From: Mesaphorura yosii
Taxonomy: Eukaryota; Arthropoda; Collembola; Poduromorpha; Tullbergiidae
Assembly: GCA_009869945.1 (NCBI GenBank)
Contig: WIXG01000039.1
Span: 186,001-250,000 of the forward strand
DNA length: 64,000 bases
Reading direction: 5' to 3'
Below, one piece after another: positions 35,442-51,050 of this stretch. The notes beneath the pieces are model-generated. The model saw nothing but the letters and a program-made list of their open reading frames with translations. It did no database searches and had not been told where the DNA came from. The number at the start of each line of letters is the position of its first letter. Position 1 is the stretch's first letter. A program made the translations under genes and the position numbers.

Positions 35442-36793
35442 CTTGGAAAATACACCAAGCCCAGCGCCCGTTCCGATTCACTTTCGGACTCACTGTTGAG
35501 GGGCGTTTATTTTTTGGCTATTGCGCATTGTCAGATTCAGTCTTATCTTTCTCGGGCACAAGCACGTAATTCGTTATATCTGCACTGCCACTGAGACCAA
35601 GCACTTAAGTTGGCAATCGCGTGCAGCGTGCACCGTCTCCGTGTCCTTGAAGCTGCGAGGTGAACGAAAGATGGAATTATTAGTCGTCTTCACGTTATAT
35701 TAAATTTGTTTCTAGACTGCGGTCACTCGTACTCGCGAATGGATATCTATTTATTGGGCGAGCGTAAGTGAAGTCCTTATAATCGACAAGAATCGATTTT
35801 TGTGGGGGTCGTAACTCCAATACCATTCGACCAATTGACCCCAAATTTAGCACACACGTTGCCTGTGGAGTGTAGATGTGGCTTTTGGTGATTTTGGTCC
35901 GGGTCCGAGTTGTGAGCGCTTGAAGTTAGCCCAGTGTATTTCAATGGATACCCATTCAAAAGCCGTGCTTCCAAGGCACTCATTTGCTATTTGATTGGTA
36001 ATCGAGATGAATCATCAATTCAAATCACTACTGGCAAAATTCAGGACTTCTGGTAGTGGGGGGAATAGATTTTTCAGAAGATGCGTGGGGGTTTCCCCGA
36101 ATATAAAAATTTCGAACTCATTTTTGGCTGACCTGGGAGACCTGGGGGTCCGTGACTCACTATTCCTTGGAGAAAATAAAGTTTACGTGCGCCTTAGTTT
36201 TTGCATGTAGCTTCATCTGACTTTAATTGAAAACTTGCGGCTGGTTTATGTCCATCTTTTAGGTTTATAACCTCATTAAAAATCCGAGCGTTTACTCAAG
36301 CGCCCACTGCAAATGCATTTATAAAATCGATGCGAGACAATTTTATTCTTTGCTGCTACATGCTGCTGCTGCTGTCAGGTCCATGATTTCATCGAACAGG
36401 CATTTGTTGTGATTCCAGCACAACGGTCTTGGATACCATCGAACATGCACTCAAAGAGCATTGGTCTCTAGCTTCAAGTGGTTGGCTGAAGCTGATGATG
36501 GTAAAAGCATGCCAGCCAGCGTAAGAAATGACAGCTTTATCAATTTTCGGCACGCGCACGCACACGAACATGAAGTTAGCTGCTCCTTTTATCGACACTT
36601 GTCGAAAGCAGGACTTTCGGTTGTAATTGTCGCTGTGGCAGTTTCCCCTTTCTAGAAGTTAAATCGAACCTTCGAATTATTTGAAAGTTTCCGATGTTTC
36701 CGGTGCTAATATTCCTTCTGTGACTGTGGTTGATCGTAAGGAGCTTTCTCCGATTTCTACGTTGATCTACCAATTCGGAACTGTAAAAGTGGG
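35442..36793. other. Intergenic interval between divergent SSUH2-like and FBF1-like genes
   Basis: 1.35 kb without a supported coding frame. The stretch 35.78-36.2 kb has the look of an old dispersed element, but I could find no terminal repeats. Promoters of both flanking genes should lie here. Confidence 0.45.
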
Positions 36794-39700
36794 ATGACAT
36801 TGAAAAACTCTGAATTTGACGATTTTGATAACTTTTTGAACGTAAGTTAGCCAGATGTCATCGACGTTAACATGTAAAATTTTAACATGTATTCCTGTGA
36901 TGAAAGGAAGTTGAAGCTGATTTGAACGCATCGCCAACTGCAACCGGGAACGCGACAAATAAGGACATGAAACCCGCAACAGTAATTACAATTAAACTTG
37001 GAAATTGCGGTCTCTGTAAGATGTACATTTGGAGTTGTGCTTTTATGTTCCAGCTAAAAAGCGGTGTTCCATTGCCCACGTCACCAGACAAGCCACGTTC
37101 AGCTGGTCGCCGTCGGCCGCTCGGAGGCGGAAGCGCAGGCGTAGGCTTCTTACTTGGGAGCGACAGCAAAAACCCGTATGATTCTTACGATCCCAAAAAT
37201 AAATCAGATGACAGTGCACTCGAAAAACAGCCAAGTTCCAGTCCTGCTCGAAGGAGCAATGATGGCCTTGGCCTTGGGAAGGCGCGCTTATCTCAAAGCG
37301 CCGCCACGCTTGGAGGAGAAGAGTCTCCAAACGTCGGAACGAGAAAGCCGTTCGACTCCGTGACCTCGACCCTTGCGCGGCGGTTGACTCCGTCTGCATC
37401 GAACGGGGATTATCTCGGTCTTTTTGGATCGGGACCAAACAGCCCATCAAAAACTACAAAAGCAGCAGCAGAAGAGCAAGATACCTGGAAACTGTCCAGC
37501 TTCTCCACCACGCCTGTCGCGCCTTCGCCCGTCCATTCAAAGGCAAATCTGCTACAGCCGCTAAGTGATAAGACGAGCAAGACGACGTCGGAGAGTTCAG
37601 CAGATTTCTTCAGCAAACCATTCGTGTACAAGCAACCTGAATTACTTGAACCTGAGCCAACAAGAGCGTCTGAACCAACGTCCTTGAATTCAAATCAGTT
37701 CCTTCCGCCTGCGAGAAACGTAATCGAAGATCCATTTTTGGCGAGTATTCTTAACGGTAAGGGCTCCACTTCGAAAAATGCGACAGAGGAACCGAAACTG
37801 AGCAAACAGGAGCCCATAAAAACAGAAGAGGATTTCGCTGCGACATTGTTGAGTGGTCTGCAATTTGGGTCAAGCAAAAAACCGGCGGTGACGAAGAAGA
37901 CAGGAAAAAAGGTGCCCAAAAGCAGTACCACGGATGACAATGAAGATGAAGGCGGAGACAACATTGGCGTGAAAGGTTCAAGATTGCGAATACCAACGCA
38001 CATCCTCGACGAAGAGGAATTGAAAGGGATGAGTTCGAGTGTCAAATCTCTATACTGCAATCAGCTAGAATTGATCGAAACGTCGTACAAGGAGCAAATC
38101 TCAACTCTGATGCAATCACATCAACGTAAAGAAGAAATTCTGAGAGATGAAATACGCGCACTGCATAAAGATTACGAAGAGCGAATTCAACGATACAAAA
38201 ATCAGTGGCAGACGCAGGCGCTAGAACACGAGAGCAGTCACAATGAAAAGTCAAAACAGGAAAGCCTTCAGCAAATCTCTGAACTTGTTGACCAAGTAAA
38301 ATCACTGCACAAGCAAACAAAATGGCTGCTGGAGGATAGTCAGAGTCAGAATGAACAATCTGTTGGCGCAGGAAATGCGAAGCAAATGCTTGACAATCTT
38401 GTCCCAGCTTTAGAATCAGCCGTGGTGCCAGTAATTATATCACAATTAGCAGCAAACAATCAGCAAATTTCACAGCTTTTGAGCGAGCAATTAACCCAAA
38501 TTGGTGCGTATGGCAGAATAAATCAGGCGGACATGGATAAACTAAATGCTAGTGCTCAACAGCGATTCGAGGAGATTCTGGCGAAGATGAATGCAGCGAA
38601 CGCAGGAAAAAGCAGTGAAATGAGTACCCGAGTGGACGAGAAAATGCAAGGTACACGAAATTGTCGTCGAGCATTAATCTGAAGCTCCAGCTCTGATATT
38701 AAAGTTGCTTTCTTTCACTGCAGATCTTGCCAGGCGATTAGACGCCCAGTTTCACAATATGGTGAAGCTTCAGAAGAAGTATCGCAATGCTATTGTTAAG
38801 AATGTGGTCGGATCCATTGCGGACTCGGTGGATTCGAGGGCTGCTGGAAATGAGGCGACCAGGGGACAAATGAAGCTGCAGCTGAAGGAGTTTCGTAAAG
38901 ATTTCAAAAGAGTTCTCGCTGAATTAGAAAACAGACACGACAAGATCCAGGCAATACTTTCAAAATCACGTAGAACGACAACCCAGCATCATCCATACGT
39001 TTCATTTAATTTAGAGAGGTTTTTGTGCTTATTACAGAAATCTCAAACAACGTTGGAGTCGGAGCAGTCTCAGATACTGATTCTCTTGCAAAATGTCAGC
39101 TCTTGGCTGCAGGTCAATGGAGCCAGACAAACTGCGGTCAGAATGGGTTTGCTAGATAATTACGCAAACGTTAACAATTCCAATCGCAGTAGCAGTGGTC
39201 CAAACACAAATCTTAATGGTCTCAGCCTCCAAACTGAGCTTGAGCTTAAACTTTTACGAGAAGAACGGAATTCTTTCTCCGAGGCCGTCGTGCAACTGAA
39301 CGTGGAGAAAAGGAAGTTGAATGACGAGCGAATTGTCTTTGAACAGGAAAAGTTTAAGTTTGACCACGACAAAAACAGGCTGTACGAACTGGAAACGCTG
39401 TTGAATCTTAAATCGGCTGATCTAGAAGAAATCAAGACGGTAAGCCAGCTCTTGTGGCATAAAAATCTCTGCTTTTAGCGTGTCATTTCCTGAACAGAAA
39501 TCTGAAACCGCTCGCCAAGAATACCAAAAACTCGCATTGGAGCTTACACGCAAACTTTCCGATTTCGAACACGATGCAGCTAAGCAACGGGAAGTCATCG
39601 ACACAATCGAACAGAAATTTCGGGACAAACAGCAACGATTGCATTTTGAGAGGATTGAGGTACAGCGTGACAGGGAATTTTTACGGAAGCTGAGGCACCA

Positions 39701-39968
39701 AACGTTGTGTCCAAACTGTCTCGCTCAAAATCCGCTTGGAACCATCGTAGTAGAAGTTGGCGACGATGGAGGCGGGGGCGCCCTGAGCACAAACTATCGG
39801 AGCAGAGGCGATGGCCTGGAGTTCGCCACGGCTACGAACATGGACCAAATACTGCTGCAGATGCCGTTTTCAGCAGGAAAACTTAGTATTAATGAGGATG
39901 CTCTGCTAAATCGTGAAATTAAGCATTTAGATAACATGTATCAGAAGTATTTTACTACTACTAAATAA
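36794..39968 (+). CDS. FBF1: FBF1-like centriolar distal-appendage protein
   Basis: Exons 36794-36841, 36907-36981, 37054-38650, 38724-39439 and 39498-39968 close in phase to 968 residues (human FBF1 about 1130). FBF1 (Fas-binding factor 1, albatross) localises to distal appendages (transition fibres) of the mother centriole and gates protein entry to cilia. The N-terminus has a short acidic/aromatic motif, MTLKNSEFDDFDNFLN. Residues about 40-370 are Ser/Pro/Lys-rich and disordered. From about 385, LELIETSYKEQISTLMQSHQ and RKEEILRDEI match the start of the FBF1 coiled coil, which continues almost to the end. A CPNC pair near residue 885 lies in LRHQTLCPNCLAQNP. Assignment rests on coiled-coil wording, so another centrosomal protein is possible. 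An in-frame 72-nt intron separates exons 2 and 3. Confidence 0.7.
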
Positions 39969-39997
39969 ATGTGAGCTTTGCGTTTTCGGAATCAATC

Positions 39998-40021
39998 AAA
40001 ATAAAACAATCGTTTTATTTT
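39998..40021. terminator. Palindromic double poly(A) signal shared by convergent genes
   Basis: AAAATAAAAC at 39998-40007 and GTTTTATTTT at 40012-40021 form a perfect 10-bp inverted repeat around 4 nt. The left arm gives AATAAA on the plus strand (40000-40005, for the FBF1-like gene). The right arm gives AATAAA on the minus strand (40019-40014, for RpL18). Confidence 0.75.
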
Positions 40022-40106
40022 ACCCTCTCGTAAGTGACAATAACAAAGTTACAAGAACGTGCTTTAGATTTCTGATAACAGGTAAAGAATTATGATCTTA
40101 TGTTCT

Positions 40107-41080
40107 TTACTTCTTGTAGCCACATGAAGCACGGCGACCTCGTGCACGTTCAAACTTCCTTCCCTTTGACCTAACGAATGGTTTCGTGTGAGAGTGTGGA
40201 ACACCAGGAGCAAGTCCGAAGTGCCTGTTCGCCTCTCTGCTGTTTCGTTTACCTGAAAATTCGATCACTCAATTGTATCAATATTGGCTTCCAGAATTCT
40301 AACCGCAAATGCGTTTGTAATTAGCTACACCAGTCAAATCTCACCTTGCAACAAAACTGTCTTCTGTCCCAATGGTGCACGAAGTGCCAACTGATCGAAA
40401 GTAATGATTTCGCCACCATTCTTCAATATCCTAGCACGAGCCTTTTCAGTGACACGAAGCGCACACAACTGCAATCAAGAATTAGAAAAGAAATCGATCA
40501 AAACAATGCAATACGAAGGGTCAAGGATTTAAAATTGTACAAACAATAACTGGCCTCTGATCTCTTACCGTCAACTTAGGAATAGCATAAATTCTCTTGT
40601 CATCAGTGACCGTTCCAACCACAACTGCAATCTTTCCTTCGCGTCCCTGCTTCTTCATGTGTCTTGCTAATCCGGCGATTGACATTGGTGGACGATTAAT
40701 TCGTGACATGAACAATCTCTTGAGAATGATCCGATTGAACTTGGCACTGGTTCTTCTTGCCAAGAATCGGTACAATTTAACCAAGAGGCGAAGGTACACA
40801 TCTTCTGATCTTGGCTCAGTACGTCGGACTTTACGGTCCCATTTATGGTTGATGTCAACACCCTGTCAAGTTATTAATCGGTTACAATCAGATTTATCGA
40901 TAATTTGATGAGATGGCTAAAGCATTAATCGTTAATCCAGGTTCAATTTGTGGAGCCTGCCAGCAGGCGCAGCGCCATGCACCAGCCGGCGACAATTCAT
41001 ATCAAACAAAGTCTGGCCCTGCACTGTTCAGTTACTCCTTTTTAACGCACTAGAAGATTAAATGTTGAAGAACTTACCAT
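40107..41080 (-). CDS. RpL18: 60S ribosomal protein L18 (eL18)
   Basis: Four exons, 41080-41078, 40862-40569, 40468-40345 and 40252-40107, give exactly 188 residues, the standard animal length. eL18 is a structural protein of the cytosolic large ribosomal subunit. The protein begins [15 protein letters not shown] and contains [49 protein letters not shown], and ends RRASCGYKK. Exon 1 contributes only the ATG, followed by a 215-nt intron directly after the start codon, an arrangement common in ribosomal protein genes. The stop codon is 138 bp from that of the convergent FBF1-like gene. Confidence 0.97.
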
Positions 41081-41750
41081 TTTGATGTTATGAGCCTAAA
41101 TTAACTAAATGCACTAATTAAATTCTAAATCCAATTTTCAATCCAGTTGATTGCGAGTTCCCGATGAAAGCAAGTAATGTAGACTGTACCTCAGCATATG
41201 TAAAGGCTATGGCGTATGCCAAGCAATGTGTAATGGCAAAAGCGGAGCACGTACGGCGTGGCTACGGCAAAGTTAAACCTTGCCACTGGGCCAAGGAAAA
41301 TGAATCACAGGATTTGCTCATGATTCCCGAGTCCAATGCTACTCGTAAAAGCCATTGGATTGTAATGCTTTGGTCTCTTGGGCTCTTGGTAGTTTCAACT
41401 TTTGATGTGGTGAAGATGGAGCCCGTTTAATCAATTATATTTGAGAACCAAAATGAAGTCCTCTAAACAGTTCACTTGTTGTACAGGGTCTGGTATTTGG
41501 ATAATTTTGTAATTGAATTGAGGTTCAAAATTTCAAAATGAATGCCAATGGCTGATGGTTCGCATGGGCTTTATGTCATACATGCTCGCATTTATAAATT
41601 TCTGAGAGTTTGATCGATGCGGCAACTAAGACAGAAATTTAGAAACCGGAAGCAGCAAGCATAGTAAGTAAGCGTCGGTCAAAGAATTTGTCGCCAGAGA
41701 ATCGCTTGACTCTCTCATTCTTTAGCAACTGAGAACTTCTGGCCTGCCGC
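41081..41750. promoter_or_regulatory. Divergent promoter interval between RpL18 and the WD40 gene
   Basis: 670 bp separate the two start codons on opposite strands, so this should hold both promoters. Near its right end an acceptor (cattctttag, at about 41725) precedes the WD40 gene's start exon, implying a non-coding 5' exon further left. I see no TATA box or clear oligopyrimidine start that would fix the RpL18 transcription start. Confidence 0.35.
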
Positions 41751-44700
41751 ATGGTGTTCCAACCTGAAGCCCGATTTCGTCAACTTTGCCACTGCAACGT
41801 AAGCTAATCTTTGCAGCGTTGAATTGAACCGGAATTTCTAAGAATATTCTTGAATATAATAAGCGTATTCCACGTTTGCTGCCAATAGTTTCGTGAAAAC
41901 GTGGTCAAGCTGTTGTACATTCCCGTGCTTGACTCGGAGCCGGTATTCCTCATTGTAAACAAGTATGGCAAGATCGGACTGTATGATCCACGGACGTTTG
42001 CGATGGTGCACACATATGTGCTTGACCTCAGCGTGCCAATGCACCCATACATGGACAAAGTCCTGCAGCACATTGTCAGGTACAAGAAAATCGATCACCC
42101 GCAGCCAAAATGTCAACAGACGCACCTCGTCGTGGATGCTGTGTACTGCCCCGACTTCAAGGCGTGCCTGTTTCTGACGTCGAAGGGGATATTACAATGG
42201 TAAGTGAGTATGTGGCGGTGACTGACTGTCGAAGTTCTGCCATTAAAGGACCTTAATCTTGATTTTTGACTCTGTTTTGGCCTGTCTTGCGTTTAGTTAC
42301 GATATTGGAGAAATTGAGACACAAAGCATTGGGCTGGAGCTGCTGCCACGTAAAGAATTTATGGGTCTCACGTACGGGCGACCAGTCATGCCAATTAGGA
42401 ATCATGGCCATGTTGAGACTCATCGCCTGTACGGACTTCGTGAGTTCCCCACCTGTATGTACTACTCTCCGGGCACGCGCACGGGGGCGGGAATGCGCGC
42501 TGAAGTGGACAAGGGCAAAAGCAACCCTGCCGAGAATGGGGACGCCGGCGTCGGGTCGCAACTGCTGATCGGAGACTCAGAAGGCTGCATCACAATTATT
42601 CTGGTCGATTCTAAATCCACCGGAAACTTGTTTGGCCAACGAAAAATCCGTGGAACGCGGCGTGAACTGATTGCGATAGATTTATTTAACGCTGGCGTGC
42701 TAAAAGTTTACAAAGGCCATAATGGACCGGTGCAGCAGTTGCTGCTTCTGCGTTCACGCCAGTTCGTAGTCTCTTGTTGCGCGACGGAGCGTAAATACAG
42801 TCTCTTCATGAATGATCTCCTGGTCACCCGAGCCAGACCGTACTTCATTTCATGCAGAAAGGTCAGAATTCAGATCTCAGTCGAAAGGTCAGCTGTCATG
42901 ATTAACTTAACTTCTTATATGCAGGGAATCAACACCTTCGCCCACTCAAGCGTCCTTAAAATGATGGCCACCGGATCCAATGACTTCATCATACGCTTAT
43001 TCAACGACTTTATCACCCAAACGCCGCAAATGGAGCTGACTGGACACAAGGCACCGATTCTTTCCGTGGAGTTTGTGCATATTTCATTCTTGAAGTCCCA
43101 GACGCTCTTGTCATACTCAAAGGATGTGGTAAGAAATCGGTTGCCGATCATCAGCTCTCATATTTTTCAATGCACCTTCCAATTTCTTGCATTCCAGGAA
43201 CTTCGTGCGTGGGACCCCGTCAATTACGTCTGTCTTCAGTCAGTCTACGTCTCCTTCCCACCAAAATCGGCTCTCACATGTAAAACGCCTGAATTTGCTC
43301 AGAACTGTCTTTACATTCATCAGCCACATTACACTAACTCCGGACAAGACGGCGACAGCATGAAGTTCAACTTCCCAAATCTGGGTCCAGCAGCAGCGGT
43401 TGATGATGGCGATGGAGAAAAATTGAACCTCAAATCAGGAACACGGGCAACAGCAAATGGTCTCGAGAGGGACTCCACGAAAGATGGTGACATAATTCTG
43501 TTCTACTGCAACAGCTACACTAAAATCTATATTGAAAAGGACACATCCGGTTGGCCGTTTGACTTTGACGATTTCATCGACGAATTTGAAGAGGCTACGG
43601 TCAAACTGCAGCAGAAACTGCTACGCCGACAGAACTCAGTGTCAAAAAATCCGAAAACTTACTACCACTCAAGAATCATTTTAACTCAGGAAGAGACCGC
43701 AAGCGTTCAAAATAACCTGGATGAAACAGCACGAGATATTTTGGGGATTAAAAAATATGTTGACCGGAAGCTTGGCATTCAACGCATGTACGCGTTTCCA
43801 GAAGAAGAAATCGATCCTGGAGCTGAATCGTCGAATACTGATGCCGACGTTCTGGTCCAAGATCAAAATCGTGAAGTTTCCGGCATGAGTTTAAGCACGC
43901 GAGCACTAAAGCGATACCATTCACTGGAAAGATCGAAGAGAAATCCAGCAAGAGTAGATTTTATTACTCAAGGAATTGCGTTCAAGACAATGCCGTTGTA
44001 CGAGCTTGAGCCGCTTACATTTCAATATTTGAAAGGTCTACAACAGCCATCGACATCAGGCTCATCCGTAAATACAGCAGCCCAGGTTGACACAGTCGAA
44101 AGGGACAAGCCGAATGTCAGCAAGAATCTTGGTGCGCCTACGGCTGTGAGGATGCCGATCACGGATGCAATGCGGGCGTTTGGGCTCACCAGCATTCGGA
44201 CGGTGGAGGATTTAGCGACGCCTGAAGCTCAGCAATTCTTCTCAGCCGAGAATATGAAGAAAGTGCACACCAGCCTTGAGTTGACAGAGCAGACGCTGCG
44301 AAATCAGATTGAGGGACTGGCTCTGGACATGGATTATGACGAGGAGTTGGCTGAGATTGGGCTTGGGCCTCATTCTGGCTCTGGACGCGAACAGGGGCAG
44401 GAGCGAGGTCCATCTCGACCTGCCTCGGCATCCTCTTCAAATGCAACGACAATTTCCAGCTTCAGCTCTAAGTTGATCGAGGAGTCAGATCCTACGCTGA
44501 TTGAGCTGGGACAGGAGACTTTTACGAGCAGACCGGTAGTCGAAATCGGTGGCGGGGACGGTGACGGTGAAAGGGATGATCTGGCATTGATGCTTAGTCG
44601 CAGTCCAACGATATTAGTATCAGAGACTGATTCAGCGAGATATGAAGATACGGAGGATGGGCAGCAAGTGGATGGCGATGGCGGACGGAGGAGCTGCTCA

Positions 44701-44775
44701 GAAGTTCCTGATCTCGTCTCCGAGGAGGATAACGAATTGCCTGCTGAAATTCCGTTTGAAAGTTCACAATTGTGA
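41751..44775 (+). CDS. WD40-repeat protein, possibly WDR49/WDR64/WDY-like
   Basis: Exons 41751-41798, 41889-42199, 42297-42861, 42925-43128 and 43198-44775 join in phase to 901 residues. The N-terminal half forms beta-propeller repeats: FLIVNKYGKIGLYDP, LLIGDSEGCITIILVDSK, KMMATGSNDFIIRLFND and ELTGHKAPILSVEF, then ELRAWDPVNYVCLQS. The C-terminal 450 residues are largely disordered and acidic, with one region (AMRAFGLTSIRTVEDLATPE to LALDMDYDEEL) that looks like a conserved helical segment. The repeat phrasing resembles the EF-hand/WD40 proteins WDR49, WDR64 and fly WDY, which are mainly testis or ciliary genes; the EF-hand is not seen. A TGA lies in frame just upstream of the chosen ATG. Two of its introns (63 and 69 nt) are readable through in frame. 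Function unknown. Confidence 0.7.
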
Positions 44776-46863
44776 GAAATTAAGATATTGTAATGCAAGT
44801 TTATCCGTAGGGGATACGAAGGATGCTGACGAAACTCGAAGATAACTTTCTACCTTTTCTTAATGATCTGCTAATGCTAATGCATGTAAATATTCAAAGG
44901 TAAAAGAAGCAAAGAGGAAGGACATCCAATGGATACGGAATACGCATTTTGATTTTGATGGCTTCCAAGGCTAAACTACGCGGAGTGCGGCGTGGCGAAC
45001 AGGACGGAAATCCTTCCATTTCGATGCCTAAACAGAGAAAGATAAAGGTGTGCCTGTGTGTTCCTTTGCTTCTTTTTCAATTCGCTATGGCACGGCATGG
45101 CATGCAGTGTCATCACTTATACCGCCACTGTCACTGTGCTGTTTTCATCATCGCCGAATCCGAGCTTCTCCCTTGCAACAATAAAATCACCGTCAACGTG
45201 CGTGAGATGAGATCAAAATGTTCTGGATGAGGATGTACATCTACGACACGGCGCGACACGCACGCTAGGGTTGCCACGCGATTGCAATTCCGAGTAGTGA
45301 GAAATACGATACGAACTGTTCCAGTTTTTAAAGAAAAGACGTGTACGATATTAGTATTAGCATCTGTATTGATTCTTGATTATAGGCTCACATTTTCCAT
45401 TGCACGCCAATTGAACATTTCTATGAAGTGTCTGCTAGGCAATAAATTCGTATAAGAAGTTCGGATGAAAGCAGAAGTCATGGTACTCTGTCGTGCTGGA
45501 ATCTGGTGGGTTTTCTCCTGGGACCTGAACTACATGGGTTTATGTTTTGCATTTGCTAGCTAATTGCTAATTGACAAATAGGGGCCGCAGCAGGTCAAGT
45601 TATAATTTCAAGCATCAGAGTACAATGTCAAAGATGGGCCATGCTCTTTAAAGTCCCGTTCCCAAGTCCACATCTGCCCCAGTCTCAGACCTGGCCTGTT
45701 CGCCCATGCCACGCCGTGCCGCGCTGCAATAAATAATTCGATTCAAGGCAAAAAGATGAGAAAATTGAAGGTTCATCATCATCATCCCTGCCTGGCTCGA
45801 GAGAAAGAGAATCTCCACGAAAAACCGCCCTTTTCTTATAACTTTTAACATTTCTTTCACATTCTTTTACTTTTTCCCATTGGCTCATTGCATCACGGCC
45901 ACGGTTCTCTGGCTCGCAGTCGTGCCTCCATCACCCATGCACAGTCCACTCTGCCTGCCTGGTGCCTGCACGTACGCACGCACTGCAACTCGACTCGACT
46001 CAAATGCACGGCTTCACACTCGCACTCGGCTTAAAATTGAAAGTGTCGTTGACTAGCGTAGCAGGCAAGACAGGCAGTTCTTGCTTGCAGCTCTACCAAC
46101 TAAAAATTGCAGCTCTGAGAATGCAATACTTGGCAACTGGTACTGGTACATGTTATTCGGGAGGCTCGAGGTTAGCGCAGAACTGAACCGAGCCAACTTG
46201 CGTGCGTTCATTCACTCACCTCCGCACACACTGCTCACACATCAACAGTCAACAACAAGAACAACAAAAAGTTCAAGATTCTTTTCTTGAATTTGAATTC
46301 TTGTTAAGTTTGCATTTGTAAAATCATATTTAGGTTTGCGGGTGTGTCTGACTTGAGAGACTTCAGCTTGCAGTTTGCAGTGTTGAAACCCTGAACCTGT
46401 TAGCACTCTGAAACTATTTTGTCGTGAATTGGGAAATTGGTTTACGGCCACCAGCCTCGGCAGATCACCACCAAGTGCCCAACACGAACACGCTGGATCC
46501 TTAGCCAACGGGAACAAGAACTGCAATGGAAAGTTGACGACACTTCGATATAACGTGATTGCGTTCGCGTCGTGGGGGGCTGGAGAACGATAGAATCTTG
46601 AATGATTCTACAAGACTGCGCGTGCTGTATGACCACAGAAGACTGACAACAATCCCCAAAGGAGGCAGAGCGGGAACAGATACTCGACTGATACGCCTCG
46701 TCCAAGTTCAAGATACAGTGAGCCTGAGTCTGATATAAGTCTGCCTCTTCGAGCTCCATCCTTGAAGTCCATTCGTTGAACTGGCCTGAGAAAACCGGAA
46801 GCGACCAACTGGCTGAACAGTGTCGTCGGCATTGTTGTAGCCTGATTGTGAGGCAGAGGCAGA
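44776..46863. other. Intergenic interval, no supported gene
   Basis: Holds the 3' end of the WD40 gene (AATAAA at 45180-45185 is the first clear poly(A) hexamer) and the upstream region of Su(z)12. Open frames here are short, overlap on opposite strands, and show no family resemblance. Confidence 0.5.
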
Positions 46864-50122
<3,259 letters not shown>

Positions 50123-50937
50123 CTGCCATCCTCTTCAAATAGTGTTGAGGTCATCCGAATTACTGCCAGCCTAAACGTAATACGTAATTAATCACACTGC
50201 CAGAAAGGGAGGACTAATAAGCAACTATATTTTGTCAATTTTGTATCAACTGATTCTCATGCATTTATAATTATGTATATACAAGGCTGTTAAATGTTAA
50301 TGTTAATCATGCATTTTGCATGTCTATCTGGTAAGATCGTCCGTAGAGAGTGTAGCCTCCTTCTAAGTTTACGTTAAGTTAGTGAGCCCTAGTTTAAATT
50401 GCATGCTTCTCCACCACGCTTGTGCTAGAGTGGCTAGAGTAAAACGTACATCACAAAACTCTATTTGCTTATGATTTTAAATGCACAGTCTGAAAATTAA
50501 GGGCTTTTTTAAAATGAAGCTGGGGCACTTTTTTTAACTCATAGTTGTCAAACTCATATCAATAATTACGCTGCTGCAACACCCGAATTGTTCATTTACT
50601 CAATAAACTTTTTGAGTCTAATTTATTGACTTTGTAAAAACTGCCTTTCCAGAATGTTTGTCTTAGATTTTTGTAATACTAATCACGAATTAAATGTTTG
50701 ACATTTTATGAAACACGCGTGCTTTCGTTTATTTAGCTCTCTCAAGCGAAATCATTTTATTTCCAGCGTTCATGATGTGAATGATACTTGCACAGCGATT
50801 ATCACGCGTCCTTGCGGTTTTAACCAGCTAATCCTCGAGTTCAGTTATTTTGTGAATTTGAACAAGTGTGAAGTGTGCATCAAGCAGCTGAAACAGCTTC
50901 CATGTGATTACTTCATTGTTGTCTAAACTCAAGTTTG

Positions 50938-51050
50938 TCTAATAATGTGTTCGTCCGCCTTCACGCATCTAACCTCATGTATCTAAGCTCGCATGCCTGG
51001 CTTCAAGGATCTAAACTGGTGGTGTCTAACCTCAGGTTGTCTAAGTAATC
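50938..51050. repeat. Degenerate short-period TCTAA repeat
   Basis: Six TCTAA words occur in about 110 bp (tctaataatg, tctaacctcatg, tctaagctcg, tctaaactgg, tctaacctcagg, tctaagtaat), spaced roughly 14-30 nt. Two share TCTAACCTCA. It looks like a decayed tandem repeat. Confidence 0.35.

Noticed and set aside
34604-35569. 321-codon plus-strand frame
   Set aside because: It is antisense to the SSUH2-like exons, which have clear homology; the long frame results from the His-codon and Cys-codon repeats.
35780-36200. Possible dispersed element between SSUH2-like and FBF1-like genes
   Set aside because: It looks repeat-like, but no terminal repeats, target duplication, coding remnant or second copy was found in the window.
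39006-39038. Extra short intron inside the fourth FBF1-like exon (acceptor gtgcttattacag)
   Set aside because: The in-phase donor would give an intron of only about 39 nt, below every other intron here; the frame is open without it.
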